A stretch of 64,000 nucleotides of DNA from Acidobacteriota bacterium (GCA_016710075.1 JADJLO010000038.1:379953-443952), one strand, 5' to 3'. Positions 55,012-64,000 are shown, numbered from the stretch's first letter. Numbers and translations: made by a program. Notes: generated by a model from the letters alone, not told the origin.

Positions 55012-55052
55012 TAAAAGATTCGCTAAAAATCCAATTACAACTCAGATGGGCA

Positions 55053-55622
55053 TCACTTTTTGCGATTGAGAGACCATCTCTTTGGATTCAGTCGCATGTA
55101 ACGGCGAATCTCGAGAAATTCTTTCAGGCCTTTAATCACGTGTTCGTAATATCGCATCTGCCAGAAATGGCGATTAAAGTGCTGCCATTGTTGTTCCTTG
55201 ACACCATTTATATATGCATTGGTCGTCATGGTTTTAAACCATTTTATGATTTCGGAAAGGGCTTCACATCTGGCTGGAAGATGTATCAGCGCCTCTGATA
55301 TCTGATCACGGCTTTTTCCCTGATGAAATAATTCCTTTTCGCGATGGCGTCGATCTACAATTTTGATAATGCCATGTATGTGATTCGGCATTACGATATG
55401 TTCATCCAAATCGACCAGCGGAAATTTCCTGGCGATCTCGTTCCACCAGTACTCCACCATCTTCCCTGCTCCATTCAGGATGACCTCATCATTAATTACT
55501 ATTCCCAAAAGGCATTTCCTGTGATTGACGCAAATTGTCACATAATAGGCCCCGGGAAATGAATAATCGTAATTCCGCAATCGGACAGAGCGCCGGTGAT
55601 GTTTTTGTGGGTCGTATGTCAT
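55053..55622 (-). CDS. REP-associated tyrosine transposase (RAYT, IS200/IS605-like)
   Basis: I set the start at 55622 (MTYDPQKHHRRSVRLRNYDY), because the 16 residues before it do not fit the family. The 189-residue protein has the HUH-type motif HIH at 81-83 in DEHIVMPNHIHGII, and the C-terminal WQMRYYEHVI with candidate catalytic tyrosines at 158-159. It opens with the RAYT hallmark of a basic stretch followed by YYVTICVNHRKCLLG. RAYTs mobilise REP palindromes, and an inverted REP pair lies directly upstream at 55691-55824. It is intact and may still be active. Confidence 0.9.
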   Translation of the reverse strand: MTYDPQKHHRRSVRLRNYDYSFPGAYYVTICVNHRKCLLGIVINDEVILNGAGKMVEYWWNEIARKFPLVDLDEHIVMPNHIHGIIKIVDRRHREKELFHQGKSRDQISEALIHLPARCEALSEIIKWFKTMTTNAYINGVKEQQWQHFNRHFWQMRYYEHVIKGLKEFLEIRRYMRLNPKRWSLNRKK

Positions 55623-55690
55623 GTCTGTTACAGACGTTGCAACATCACCAAAATGCCGATTTAAAATCAATTAATCTTAGTGGCATTACC

Positions 55691-55824
55691 GGGGCGCACA
55701 CACAGGTGCGCCCCTACGATTACCCCGATGGTAACTGGGTCCACTGCATCATTGCCTGATCACCCTGACAACTGATTCTTCTATTGTATTGATTATCGTA
55801 GGGGCGCACCTGTGTGTGCGCCCC
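55691..55824. repeat. REP doublet (REPIN) next to the RAYT gene, 30-bp perfect arms
   Basis: The arms 55691-55720 and 55795-55824 are exact reverse complements. Each arm is itself a hairpin (GGGGCGCAC ACACAG GTGCGCCCC) plus a TACGAT tail. The pair lies between the RAYT start and the nucleotidyltransferase stop, the usual place for RAYT substrates. Confidence 0.85.
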
Positions 55825-55854
55825 CAATTGTTATCCTGGTGGATCATGTTTCCT

Positions 55855-57252
55855 TCACATTAATGCCTCTATTATCCGTTTCGTGGCGGCGATTGCCTGG
55901 TCGAGGTCAATGATCGATCCATCGAGCTGCATTTGGTAGATGGCGTTTGTGATTCGGCCGATCTCAGGGCCTTCCTTCAACCCCAGGGCAAGAACGTGCC
56001 GGCCCAGCAGGAGGGGTTCAGGGGCGCGCTGCTGGATGCCGAGATGGCGGACACGATCAATGAACCAGTCTTCAGCGACGGTCGTTGATCCTCCGCGCCT
56101 GCCGAGGCGGCTGGCGCGCTCCATCCGGTAAAGCAGATCGGGTTCGACAGTCAATGCGAGGCGGCGGAAATCGCCGTCGGTGACCGGTTGACCGCGAGTC
56201 ATCGATTCAAACCAGCGAGCCGGGGTGAGATGGTTTCTGATCAGGGAGAGAACCTGCCTGCGAACATCATAGCCATCGAGCGTGAAGATTTTCAGCTTGT
56301 CGAGAAACGCTTCGGTGGGTCCCAGCCCGGCGAGTGGATGGTTAAAGGCGGTGACGGTTTCCTGATCGAATTTGGTGGTCAGGGGTTTGCCGAAATCATG
56401 GCAGAGAGAAGCCAGCATGAGCGTGAGTTGTCTTGGTCTCGGAAGATCACTGATCAGACCGGCGGCCTCGTCCAGCGTCCTCGCCGTGTGAGCGAAGACG
56501 TCGCCTTCCGGATGGCGAAGTTCATCCTGTGGACAGTCGATCATCGCCCGGATCCCATGCCAGAGCTTATCGACAATTTTCAATGCGCGGGCGGCGTAAA
56601 GCCCGATCGAAGGACGAGACGACAGCAACAGCCATTTCTCGACTTCCGCCTCGATTCTCTCCGAGGGCAGATCGGAAAGATCGATCGAGCGGCACAAATC
56701 AACGGTCGCTGGATCTATTTCGAATTCGAACCGTGATGCGAATTGCATTGCGCGCAGGACTCGCAGGCTGTCTTCGATGAAAGTCGCGGGATCGACCACG
56801 CGAATCAACCTGGCTTCGATATCCTTTCGACCATCGAACGGGTCGATGAATTCTGCGTTCAATGGATCATGTAAAATCGCGTTGATCGTGAAATCGCGCC
56901 GGCGCGCGGCTTCCTCAAAGCTCATGGTCGGGTCGCCGGTGACCACAAAACCTTTGTGACCGCGTCCGATCTTCGATTCGCGCCGGGGAAGGCTGACATC
57001 GACGATAAACCGCGAGCCCCCTTCCCTGAGCCTGACCTTGTATACCGTGAAAGCCTCACCGACGGCATTGACCGGCCCAAGCCGATCGAGCAGGCCGCGC
57101 AGAGCCGTGGCCTCAATGCCATACACCTCAATGTCGTAATCCGCAGTCTCCCTGCCCCGCAGGAAATCGCGGACCCAGCCGCCGACCAGCAGGGCCCTTC
57201 CACCCATCTGACCGACTTCCTGGCACAGGTTTATGACAGCTTTGGAAATCAT
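55855..57252 (-). CDS. cca: CCA-adding tRNA nucleotidyltransferase / poly(A) polymerase family with HD domain
   Basis: This intact 465-residue protein is a class II nucleotidyltransferase. The nucleotidyltransferase head shows GGWVRDFLRG at about 24-33, the metal-binding DYDIEVYG at about 38-45, and RRRDFTINAILHDPLNAEFI. The neck and body follow (DSLRVLRAMQFASRFEFEID). A C-terminal HD region (HPEGDVFAHTARTLDEA, SLCHDFGKP) may give phosphodiesterase or phosphatase activity. It adds or repairs the CCA end of tRNA. A poly(A) polymerase role cannot be fully excluded. The gene is divergent from a small plus-strand gene, with a 93-bp gap. Confidence 0.88.
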   Translation of the reverse strand: MISKAVINLCQEVGQMGGRALLVGGWVRDFLRGRETADYDIEVYGIEATALRGLLDRLGPVNAVGEAFTVYKVRLREGGSRFIVDVSLPRRESKIGRGHKGFVVTGDPTMSFEEAARRRDFTINAILHDPLNAEFIDPFDGRKDIEARLIRVVDPATFIEDSLRVLRAMQFASRFEFEIDPATVDLCRSIDLSDLPSERIEAEVEKWLLLSSRPSIGLYAARALKIVDKLWHGIRAMIDCPQDELRHPEGDVFAHTARTLDEAAGLISDLPRPRQLTLMLASLCHDFGKPLTTKFDQETVTAFNHPLAGLGPTEAFLDKLKIFTLDGYDVRRQVLSLIRNHLTPARWFESMTRGQPVTDGDFRRLALTVEPDLLYRMERASRLGRRGGSTTVAEDWFIDRVRHLGIQQRAPEPLLLGRHVLALGLKEGPEIGRITNAIYQMQLDGSIIDLDQAIAATKRIIEALM

Positions 57253-57345
57253 ACGTTAAGCAATTATCGTTTTTTTACGCTAGAATTGCATCTCTAATTT
57301 CAGTATTAAGCAGTAAACGAGTTGCCCCATTGAAAGTGAGTTCGG

Positions 57346-57612
57346 ATGTCTGGAATATTTCGCAAGATCATCAGGGCCGGAGGGTCGCGCCTGGCTATCA
57401 AAGCCTACAAGTCGATGCCGCTGGTCGGCACTGCCGTGGTTATCGGACTTGTCGGGTATGAGATAAAGAAGAAAGGGTTGTTCAAAGGCATCGTCAATAC
57501 GGCGCTCGATGCCACCCCGGTCATCGGCGTCACCAAGAATGCAATCGAAGTGATTACCGGAGACTGGCTCGCCGACAAGCAAGAGATCCCAAAAGAACCG
57601 AAACAACCGTAG
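57346..57612 (+). CDS. Small single-TM hypothetical protein
   Basis: This 88-residue protein has a basic N-terminus (MSGIFRKIIRAGGSRLAIKA), one hydrophobic segment (MPLVGTAVVIGLVGYEI), and a charged proline-rich tail. A second mildly hydrophobic stretch contains GIVNTALDATPVIGVTKNAI. I do not recognise the family. Codon use fits its neighbours and it is divergent from the nucleotidyltransferase gene, so it is probably real. It converges on gatA with a 45-bp gap. Confidence 0.6.
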   Translation: MSGIFRKIIRAGGSRLAIKAYKSMPLVGTAVVIGLVGYEIKKKGLFKGIVNTALDATPVIGVTKNAIEVITGDWLADKQEIPKEPKQP

Positions 57613-57657
57613 GATCGTTCGATCTCCCGCCCTTTCGAGCCGTCCCGGTGGTTTATT

Positions 57658-58765
57658 TTACTGCTCCAGGGAATAGGCCGCATTGAGCAGCGTTGCCTCG
57701 TCGAAATGCCTGCCGATCAACTGCAGTCCAATCGGGAGCCCTGTGGATGAATTGCCGCAGGGAACGCTGATGGCAGGCACTCCCGCCAGGTTTATCGTCA
57801 CCGTATAAATATCTCCGAGATACATCGCCAGCGGATCGCCCGATTTGTCTCCGATCCTGAAAGCAGGTGTTGGAGCCGTCGGGGTCGCAATCAGATCACA
57901 ATTTTAAACGCCTCAGTAAAATCGTTGAGCAGCATCCGGCGGACGCGCTGAGCCTTCTCGTAATAGGCGTCGTAGTATCCCGATGAAAGAACGAAGGTGC
58001 CAAGCATTATTCTTCGCTTCACCTCGGCGCCAAAGCCCTGGTCGCGAGTGCGACGATACATTTCCGACAGGGTGCCGGCATCTTCGGCGCGCAGGCCGTA
58101 TCTGACGCCGTCATATCTCGCCAGGTTCGATGAAGCTTCGGCCGTGGCGATGATGTAATAGACGGCGACGACATATTTCGTGTGAGGCAGATTGACGGGA
58201 ACGATCCGGGCTCCGCGCTGCTCAAGACTCCGGATTGCCGCTTCCACCTTTTCTTTTACTTCTCCGGGCCCGCAGCCACCGCCACGGCAGAGCCTCCCGA
58301 ACTTCCACCAGGAACATATTCTTCATTGACCGGGTTCCGAACCGGACCGTATGCCGAGTTTTCCGTCGATCCGCCCATCGCGAATTCATCGAGGTTAGTC
58401 TTGGCCACAATGATCGCGCCCGCTTCTTCAAGCTTCCTCACCGCCGTTGCCGTGTATGGCGGAACATATCTGTCGAGAATGAGAGAACCACATGTGGTCC
58501 GCAGGCCCTGAGTGCAGAGATTGTCCTTGATCGCGACCGGTATTCCGGCCAGCGGCTTCTCCTTGATTGCGCTTTTAATACCCGAATCCATTGCCGCAGC
58601 CGCCTTGATCGCCCCATCCCGATTGATGCTGATACAGGCATTGAGCCGCCCATTCTCTCCCTCAATCTCTTCGAGAGCTTTCGTAACTATGTCGCTGGGA
58701 CTCGCCTCTCCTGAAGCGTATAGCCTGTGCAACTCTCCAACCGTGTGTTTTTTAGCCAAAACCAT
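57658..58765 (-). pseudogene. gatA: Glutamyl-tRNA(Gln) amidotransferase subunit A with internal deletion and frameshifts
   Basis: GatA normally has about 480 residues; here about 367 codons remain in three frames. The N-terminal 166 residues are clean (GIPVAIKDNLCTQGL with catalytic Lys80; PGGSSGGSAVAVAAG with the cis-serine). Then about 110 codons are missing at about 58250, including the segment that normally carries the nucleophilic serine (TDTGGSIRQPA type). Sequence resumes as VKEKVEAAIRSLEQRGARIV and LPHTKYVVAVYYIIATAEAS. A second break near 57900 (one A lost from AAAA) leads to CDLIATPTAPTPAFRIGDKS and the end at 57658. With this sequence the enzyme could not transfer amide nitrogen. 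Mis-assembly is as likely as real loss. Confidence 0.85.
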
Positions 58766-58810
58766 GACTCCAAATTATTCTGATAACAACGATGCGATAA
58801 GAAGGGATAA

Positions 58811-58973
58811 GACAGAAGACAGATTACGAAACAGACGAAAAAGGCAGATTGTGTGAATATTCAAGTTTCAGTGAAATATCGTTATTCATAAGAAAATAGT
58901 CGTTTCAACGTTTGAAAAATTTTCGTCTGTTTCGTTTATTTCGTCTGTTTCGTAATCTGTCTTCTTTCTTCTG
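58811..58973. repeat. TTCGT nonamer array, inverted (family B, copy 2)
   Basis: The left arm (about 58811-58843) and right arm (about 58920-58973) are built of the same nonamers as the copy at 48201-48348, and 39 bases of the right arm are identical. The element lies inside the gatC-gatA operon, filling the gap between the two genes. The 70-bp centre differs from that of copy 1. Confidence 0.8.
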
Positions 58974-58991
58974 CCTTCGCTCATCTATCTC

Positions 58992-59288
58992 CTAAATCAC
59001 CCTGGGGACGCGGAAATGGCCCTCATCGTGATCCGGGGCCTGATCGAGTGCCGCCTTCTGTCCGAGACCGGGCTCAACCGTATCTTCACGCGATGCGCAG
59101 GAGTTGATCGCCTCACCGGCGCTCGCTGGTTGCCACGGCTTGACGCCGGATGTATCCAGTTCGTTGAGCTGATCGATATACTCGACAATCGCGGCCAGTT
59201 GGACGGTGAAGGATTGTTTCTCATCAGGAGTCAGCTCAAGGTTGGCGAGATCGGCGATCTTTTCGACTTCGGTTTGTGTAATCGGCAT
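58992..59288 (-). CDS. gatC: Glutamyl-tRNA(Gln) amidotransferase subunit C
   Basis: This 98-residue protein matches GatC over its length: ITQTEVEKIADLANLELTPD, then AAIVEYIDQLNELDTSGVKP, and the closing GHFRVPRVI typical of GatC C-termini. GatC stabilises the GatCAB complex, which converts Glu-tRNA(Gln) to Gln-tRNA(Gln). It lies upstream of gatA on the same strand, separated by a repeat element. Its start overlaps the end of the DciA-like gene. Confidence 0.92.
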   Translation of the reverse strand: MPITQTEVEKIADLANLELTPDEKQSFTVQLAAIVEYIDQLNELDTSGVKPWQPASAGEAINSCASREDTVEPGLGQKAALDQAPDHDEGHFRVPRVI

Positions 59289-59748
59289 AAGCGCTCTGCT
59301 ATTCTCCTCTTCTTTTCCAGGCTTTTTGCGGCCGCGCGCAGGAACTTCTCGCGCAGATCCTCGTCCTTTATCTTCGCGGCCGATGATTCCAGTTCTTCTC
59401 CGATTTCTTGAGTATGATGGAACTCGAATGTCTTCTCCGGTTCCCTGCGCGATTGAATCACGAAATCCCTGTCAACGCGAAAGTCTATGAAACCGACATA
59501 AGATCCGTTCAATAATTTATTGACACCGTGGACATATTCCGCCGCAATCTTCTCCATCTGATTCTTCCATAGTCTGATCGAGCACGGCGACGGTCGATTT
59601 TTATTATGAAGTCTGGAAGGCTCACAGACATTGGCCACGCCCTCTCCCGCCGCCGCGCCAGCGCGGCAAAGACTGCCTGCTCACGCACCTGTTCATTGTC
59701 CCCGGAGAGGCGAATCATGACCGGCAATAGTTTCAGAAGACTGTTCAT
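59231..59748 (-). pseudogene. DUF721/DciA-like gene with frameshifts
   Basis: Two frames combine here. The first (from 59748) reads MNSLLKLLPVMIRLSGDNEQ, VREQAVFAALAR; the second (to 59231) reads VANVCEPSRLHNKNR and then IRLWKNQMEKIAAEYVHGVN, KLLNGSYVGFIDFRVDRDF. In a third frame between them VAVLDQT appears, the expected DUF721 strand. The pattern (Ala/Trp-rich helix, then VAVxxxxW, QMxxL) fits DUF721, which includes DciA, the replicative helicase loader of many bacteria. At least three indels separate the pieces. The C-terminal part after about residue 110 is charged and not family-specific. Moderate confidence. Confidence 0.5.
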
Positions 59749-59755
59749 ATCTGGA

Positions 59756-60195
59756 GAAGTTTAAAGTTTAAAGTCCAAAGTTCAAACTTATGACCTCAAT
59801 GTTACGCACGGAATATTCTTTATTTTGATTTGACTAGCCCACAACCCGCGAAGAGGCAATGACGTAGCTTAGCCCAGGGTGAAGGCGAGGCCGAGGCGCG
59901 GAACCCTGGGTATCGTAATTAACATCATCCAGAGCCCGTGAAACGGGCGCGACAGAAAAACAGCCGCTAGACCTTTGGCACTGAATCTGTCGCCCACTTC
60001 GTGGGCTTGGTTTTATTTTTCAACTGAACCTAGGGTTCCGCTCGGCCTTCGGCCTCGCTTCACCCTAGGCTACATGCTGCCGCCGGCTTCGCCGGCTGTT
60101 TGAATTACTTCAAAAAAACGTGTCAAATCGATTCAGAAAAACTTATATGCGTAACATCAGTTAAGACTTTAGCCTTTAGACTTTAGCCCCTTCAC
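59756..60195. repeat. Composite intergenic element: heptamer arrays flanking palindromes (family A, third copy)
   Basis: The left array (TTTAAAG TTTAAAG TCCAAAG, about 59758-59788) and right array (CTTTAGC CTTTAGA CTTTAGC, about 60168-60190) enclose about 380 bp. Inside is a large imperfect inverted repeat: 59864-59910 (AGCCCAGGGTGAAGGCGAGG type) against 60029-60073 (CCTAGGGTTCCGC...CCTAGGC). Nested inside that is a second pair, 59931-59955 (AGAGCCCGTGAAACGGGCGC) against 59985-60008. A GCCGGCTTCGCCGGC hairpin follows at about 60082. No gene is supported in the gap. Confidence 0.7.
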
Positions 60196-61725
60196 TTTCT
60201 TCTTTAAAGAGTTCGAGTGAGCGATGACTGGCCAGTATTTGGCAAAATCGAAATCCGGGCTGTTTGCGCGATCGTGGCAGACGAGGCAACTGGCATTTCT
60301 CGCCGGAGTCTTGTAATTTCCGCGGCCGGGGCAGCGACGTGGCAACGCCGGGGCCCGTGGCACGATTCGCATTGAACATTGGCCAGATGCGGGGTCGCCT
60401 TGATATTGACGAATCCCTGTTTCTGAAATCCGAGCGAATGGCAGCCGATGCAGGCTGAATCGAAGGTCCTGCGTCTGGTTTCGAGCGCGGCGAAAGCATT
60501 CGAGTGAAGCGATTTTCGCCAAATCGCATATTCGGTCTGGTGGCATTTGCCGCAGGTATCGGAAAGGACAAAGGGTGAACTGGCGTTCGAAGAATTGCTT
60601 GCCGAATAGACGGCGGCCTCTGCTTCAGCCATCCTGTTTTGAACTTCATCAATCTCGCGGCGGGCCTGTGCGGTGATCGCGGCCATGCCGGGTTCATCCG
60701 GTATCACTTCATCGAGTTCGACATATCGGGCGGTGAAGCGATCGACGACGCCGTCTGCGTCGGTATAAACGCGAAGCTCGCCGAGGTGCTTGGTCTCTTT
60801 TGCAGCAAAGACGATCAATGCATTGTTGACCTGAACCGGATCGGGGACAAGGCCGGTCTCATCGGAGTTGATGATCACATCGATGTCATCATTGAGTCTT
60901 GCCAGCTTGTTGACCCTGGGGAGCGACCGAAAGCTGACCACGACATTGACGTCGGCCTTGTCGGCAACCTCCGCGAGAGCAGCCTGACCGGTCAGGAATG
61001 GATCATTGATGACAAAACCGCTCGCCGCAACCCGGTCCTTCATCTCGTCAGGCGCCGCGTCGCTGACTCCGATAAATGCAATGCGAACGGGCCTGGCCAG
61101 TCTTTTGCCGGTGACGATCCTGATGACATAGGGGCCGGGCTGAGATGAAGCGCCATCCACGGCCCTGATGTTCGACGAGATGACGGCGCTTTCCCGGGCT
61201 TCAAAGTCGCGTCGGGCTTGAGAAACGATGCGGCATAGTCGATGTCCTTGCACGACAGGTTGACGACATCCAGTCCGAGAACATCGTCGGCGCGAACGAT
61301 CCAGTCGTTCATCAAAACGCGTCCTGGCGGAGGTTTTTTATCTGAATCGTCTCTCGTCGCTGAAAATATTACCGGCATCAACCTGCAGAATCGCGACCCC
61401 TGGGCTGCGTTCGGCAAACGCCTTGAGATAACCGGCCCGCCGGGCCACGCCGCCGAGAGGATGGATCAGGCAACCGCAGACTTCGAGGTTTCCGCACCGT
61501 CGCTGAGAAGAAGATGCCGATGCCGTATCCGTCATCCTTGTCGAGACGGTCAGTGACCGTGCCCGAAGGTTTTGGCCTTCCTGGCCAGCTTTTCGCGATC
61601 GGTCCGGCCCTTGACGCCCTTCTGCCGAGCCTGCGTCAGGGCATTGGCAGATAATCGACGAGCAGCGCCGCTGCAATGAACAGGACAATGACCGCCAACG
61701 ATAAATATCTCTTTCGATAGTGCAT
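60169..61725 (-). pseudogene. Metallophosphatase-like / multihaem cytochrome c protein, several frameshifts
   Basis: The start at 61725 gives a membrane anchor (MHYRKRYLSLAVIVLFIAAA LLVDYLP). After several frame changes come a UshA-like phosphoesterase region (CGCLIHPLGGVARRAGYLKA, GVAILQVDAGNIFSD, VLGLDVVNLSCKDIDYAASF, PVRIAFIGVSDAAPDEMKDR, DKADVNVVVSFRSLP). The C-terminal third carries c-type haem motifs: CGKCHQ, CIGCHS, CESCHG and, one frame over, CLVCHD. The fused layout suggests a periplasmic electron-transfer protein. The calcineurin-type metal motifs are only partly visible, so phosphatase activity is uncertain. At least five indels split the gene; the longest clean stretch is 60250-61200. 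Confidence 0.7.
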
Positions 61726-61811
61726 AATATCGGTCTGTAATGATAAAAATAATGCCCGTGCAAGAGAACACAGTGCAAACAAAAAGATGTCAAAGTACAA
61801 GGTTTAAGCCA

Positions 61812-64000
61812 ATGATAAAACTCATCCTGACCGCGCTAACAATCCCTGATCCTGTTTTCCGTTGAGGGATATTCGAGATCAGCCGGCAGAGCGCACACTT
61901 CACTGAGAGCGGCCTGGATCGCAAACGATTACGCGCTGCCGCCGAAAAGATGCTAGTCGACGTAAAGGGCGAAGCGGTCCGGATGGTTTTTGCCCAGAAA
62001 CAACTAGATTACCTGCTCTGGAAGACTGTTCGACCGGCGCGGAGCATACACTGAAGCGGCCGGCCTGTTTCAGAAAGTCGCCGGGCGAAAATCGGCACTT
62101 GCCGGTTATGCCCTCTGGCATCGGCGGAGACAGCTCCGGGCCCCACGGACACTTCGCCGAAGAGCAGCGCCTGCTGGCGGAGTTTCTCGGTCAATACGGC
62201 AGTCATATTTTCGGGAGCGCACGATCCGGCGGCTGGCCGACAGTTATTTCAATTCACGGAAGTATCAGGCTTGTCATCGACTGTCTGACCGAATTACAGC
62301 ACCCCGCGCAGGGATGCGCTGGCGACGATCGGAGAAGCGCAGATGATCGCTTGCGCCGGCTCGACTCGGCGAGGATCTCGAACACCGCGGTGCTGGGGAA
62401 CAGACTTTGGACGATGCCCTGCTGCGCGCGGCTGCAGGCCTTGACCGGCTCCGTTGATGCCGATCGACGGCGGTCACTGAAGCTGACAGGCTTCGACGTG
62501 CGAGAATCACCAGATCACCGCAAAACACTTCGCCGATGCGCGTAAACACTGGCTGGCATTCATCCGGGATTTCCGCAGAGCGACAAGCTGTGTCGAAGCT
62601 CTCTGTTGCTCTCGGTCAGGCTATTTCCTCGAAGATCAATACAATGAAGCCGCAAATGGTACACCCTGGCCTACAAGAATTTCGAGGACGCCCGAAGGCG
62701 AACAGGGATTCTATTATGTCGGGCATTGCCATCAATACCTCAGGAAGCGGATCTGCCTTACTTTACAGGAGGCTTTTCTCAGGACATATCCAAAAAGCGA
62801 TTACATGGGATGCGCATTTAAACGTGATCGACACCTTGCGCTCGGTCGGAAGGCTGGATGAAGCTTTGAAATGGGCCGCCAGAGCTTTGCCTTGCCGGAG
62901 AGCCGTTTGCCAATGTCACAGGGCTTTTCTAGGGCAAGCGGATCCACCTCAGCAGGACATTACCAGGCAGCGCTCGCTGACTTCCACGGAGCTCAAAGCT
63001 CGCAACCGGAATGTCCGCAGGACTGAGCTGCGGACAAACCCGGCCGAAGTGACGTTCCCCCGTAAGTTATTGCATCGGAGAAGCTGGGAAGGTTTGAAGA
63101 AGCAGTAAATGAATATCTTTCCTCAATGAGGTTCGCGAGTGGCGCAGCCAGCTGTACGCCCAGCGCGCCGGCGAGCATCTGAGATCGGCACAAGAACAAT
63201 CCGCGCTCAGAAATCCCCAGTCGTGTTCGAGCTTCGCGAGCAGTTTCTCAGAATTGCCGCAGCACCAATCTTCAGAAGAAGCTGGCCGCGGCGAAACCGC
63301 GGCAATCAGGCTTCCTTTCCGGTTCGCTCTGGACGAATCATCGCGCGGCGAGATGATCAAGTTCCACCGAAAATCTTCATATGCCAGGCTGAAAGGATAT
63401 CAGGCCGGCACAAGCGGGAAGTTCGACGGCGGGGCGCACCGAGGTTTTAAACGACGCAGCGGCGAGCCAGGACAAGATCACCAGACCATCGCTTGATGAA
63501 CTGCTGTTTCCTGGGCCTCTGTTGAAGGCGCTCTCGAACTGGGCCGAGACTGCCGCTTCAAAGTCGACGATTCTTTTCCTGCTCGAAGGGCGAATGCATA
63601 ACAGGACGATCCAGTTACTATGGGGCGGTTTGAACAGCCACCGGACGATTTCAGAGTCGGGCTGCTGCCCCTCGCGAGCTACGCTGTTGTCTTTTATCCC
63701 TTCCCTTTCCGCGAGCTGCTTGCACTGGACGCCGCCAGCCGAAACGTCGATCCCGCTTCGTGCCTCAATCATCCGGCAGGAGAGCCGATACAACCCCAGT
63801 GTCAAGCGCGGCCTGCAGCCCGGGATGATGCGATTCATCTCTCAAACAGCCAATCAGATAATGACCAACTGAAATTGCGGGGATTTCGGGCAGAACGATC
63901 TCTACAACCACTGGAATCATATTATCCTCATGGGGTCATAATGCCTTGAAGTACTTTTGGTTGATTGAATTCGGATCGCCGGAAGCCTGACTGCGGCTTA
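61812..64000 (+). pseudogene. Soluble lytic transglycosylase (Slt-like), heavily frameshifted and cut by the window end
   Basis: From an ATG at 61812 (MIKLILTALT...) recognisable segments appear in all three plus frames: LRAAAEKMLVDVKGEAVRMV, ADSYFNSRKYQA, YFLEDQYNEAAN, GRLDEALKWAARAL, LYAQRAGEHLRSAQEQSALR. These resemble the TPR-like helical superhelix of Slt proteins. Near 63750-63950 is the catalytic domain: ASIIRQESRYNPSVK with the catalytic Glu, GMMRFISQTANQI, then LKLRGF and IILMGSQ pieces. It would cleave peptidoglycan in the periplasm. Breaks occur about every 100-200 bases, far denser than elsewhere, which points to poor sequence quality here. No other gene is supported in this interval. 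Confidence 0.65.

Noticed and set aside
45200..60195. Short tandem arrays as CRISPR
   Set aside because: Units are 7 or 9 bp with no spacers and no cas genes nearby.

Overview
The window looks like chromosomal DNA of a soil- or sediment-type Gram-negative bacterium, most likely Acidobacteriota (a Blastocatellia-like lineage). This is inferred from gene content: giant DUF11/SdrD-B surface proteins, a DUF1080 plus Gfo/Idh/MocA pair, a RAYT transposase with REP palindromes, and many palindromic intergenic repeats. No marker gene proves it. I saw no tRNA, rRNA, CRISPR array or phage module.

Layout. 0-4.7 kb: the 5' part of threonine synthase, a secreted amidohydrolase, a G-homopolymer tract, a frameshifted small membrane protein, a DUF1080 protein and a Tat-type Gfo/Idh/MocA oxidoreductase. 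4.7-41 kb: two tandem, co-oriented giant genes of about 17.5 kb each (about 5,800 residues each if repaired). They are built from DUF11-like modules, and the upstream one also has SdrD-B-like modules. Both end in the same C-terminal domain and the same terminator, and each is broken into several open frames. 41.5-43 kb: a NarL-type response regulator and histidine kinase. 43.6-45.2 kb: an ECF-type sigma factor, a membrane-anchored possible anti-sigma partner and a Spy/CpxP-like protein. 45.3-49.4 kb: an M14 peptidase, an EamA-type membrane protein and a GNAT acetyltransferase. 49.5-55 kb: a signalling cluster (HD-GYP-like protein, unknown protein, soluble histidine kinase, STAS protein, FHA-GAF-SpoIIE phosphatase). 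55-57.3 kb: a RAYT transposase, its REP pair and a CCA-adding-type nucleotidyltransferase. 57.3-64 kb: a small membrane protein, a damaged gatA, gatC, a DciA-like gene, a metallophosphatase/multihaem cytochrome gene and a lytic transglycosylase. The last three are broken by many frameshifts.

Two things stand out. First, the giant genes show a four-module higher-order repeat (about 1.64 kb) and share a near-identical 3' end 18.6 kb apart, which suggests ongoing unequal recombination or gene conversion. Second, several intergenic gaps are filled by inverted arrays of short tandem units (heptamer TTYAAAG, nonamer TTCGTNNNN) that flank unrelated palindromes.

Caution: many genes carry one-base indels, often at homopolymers. 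One internal duplication gives a direct control, since copy 1 lacks single Cs that copy 2 retains. Many of the breaks are therefore probably sequence errors, and the broken genes should not be read as true pseudogenes without read support.
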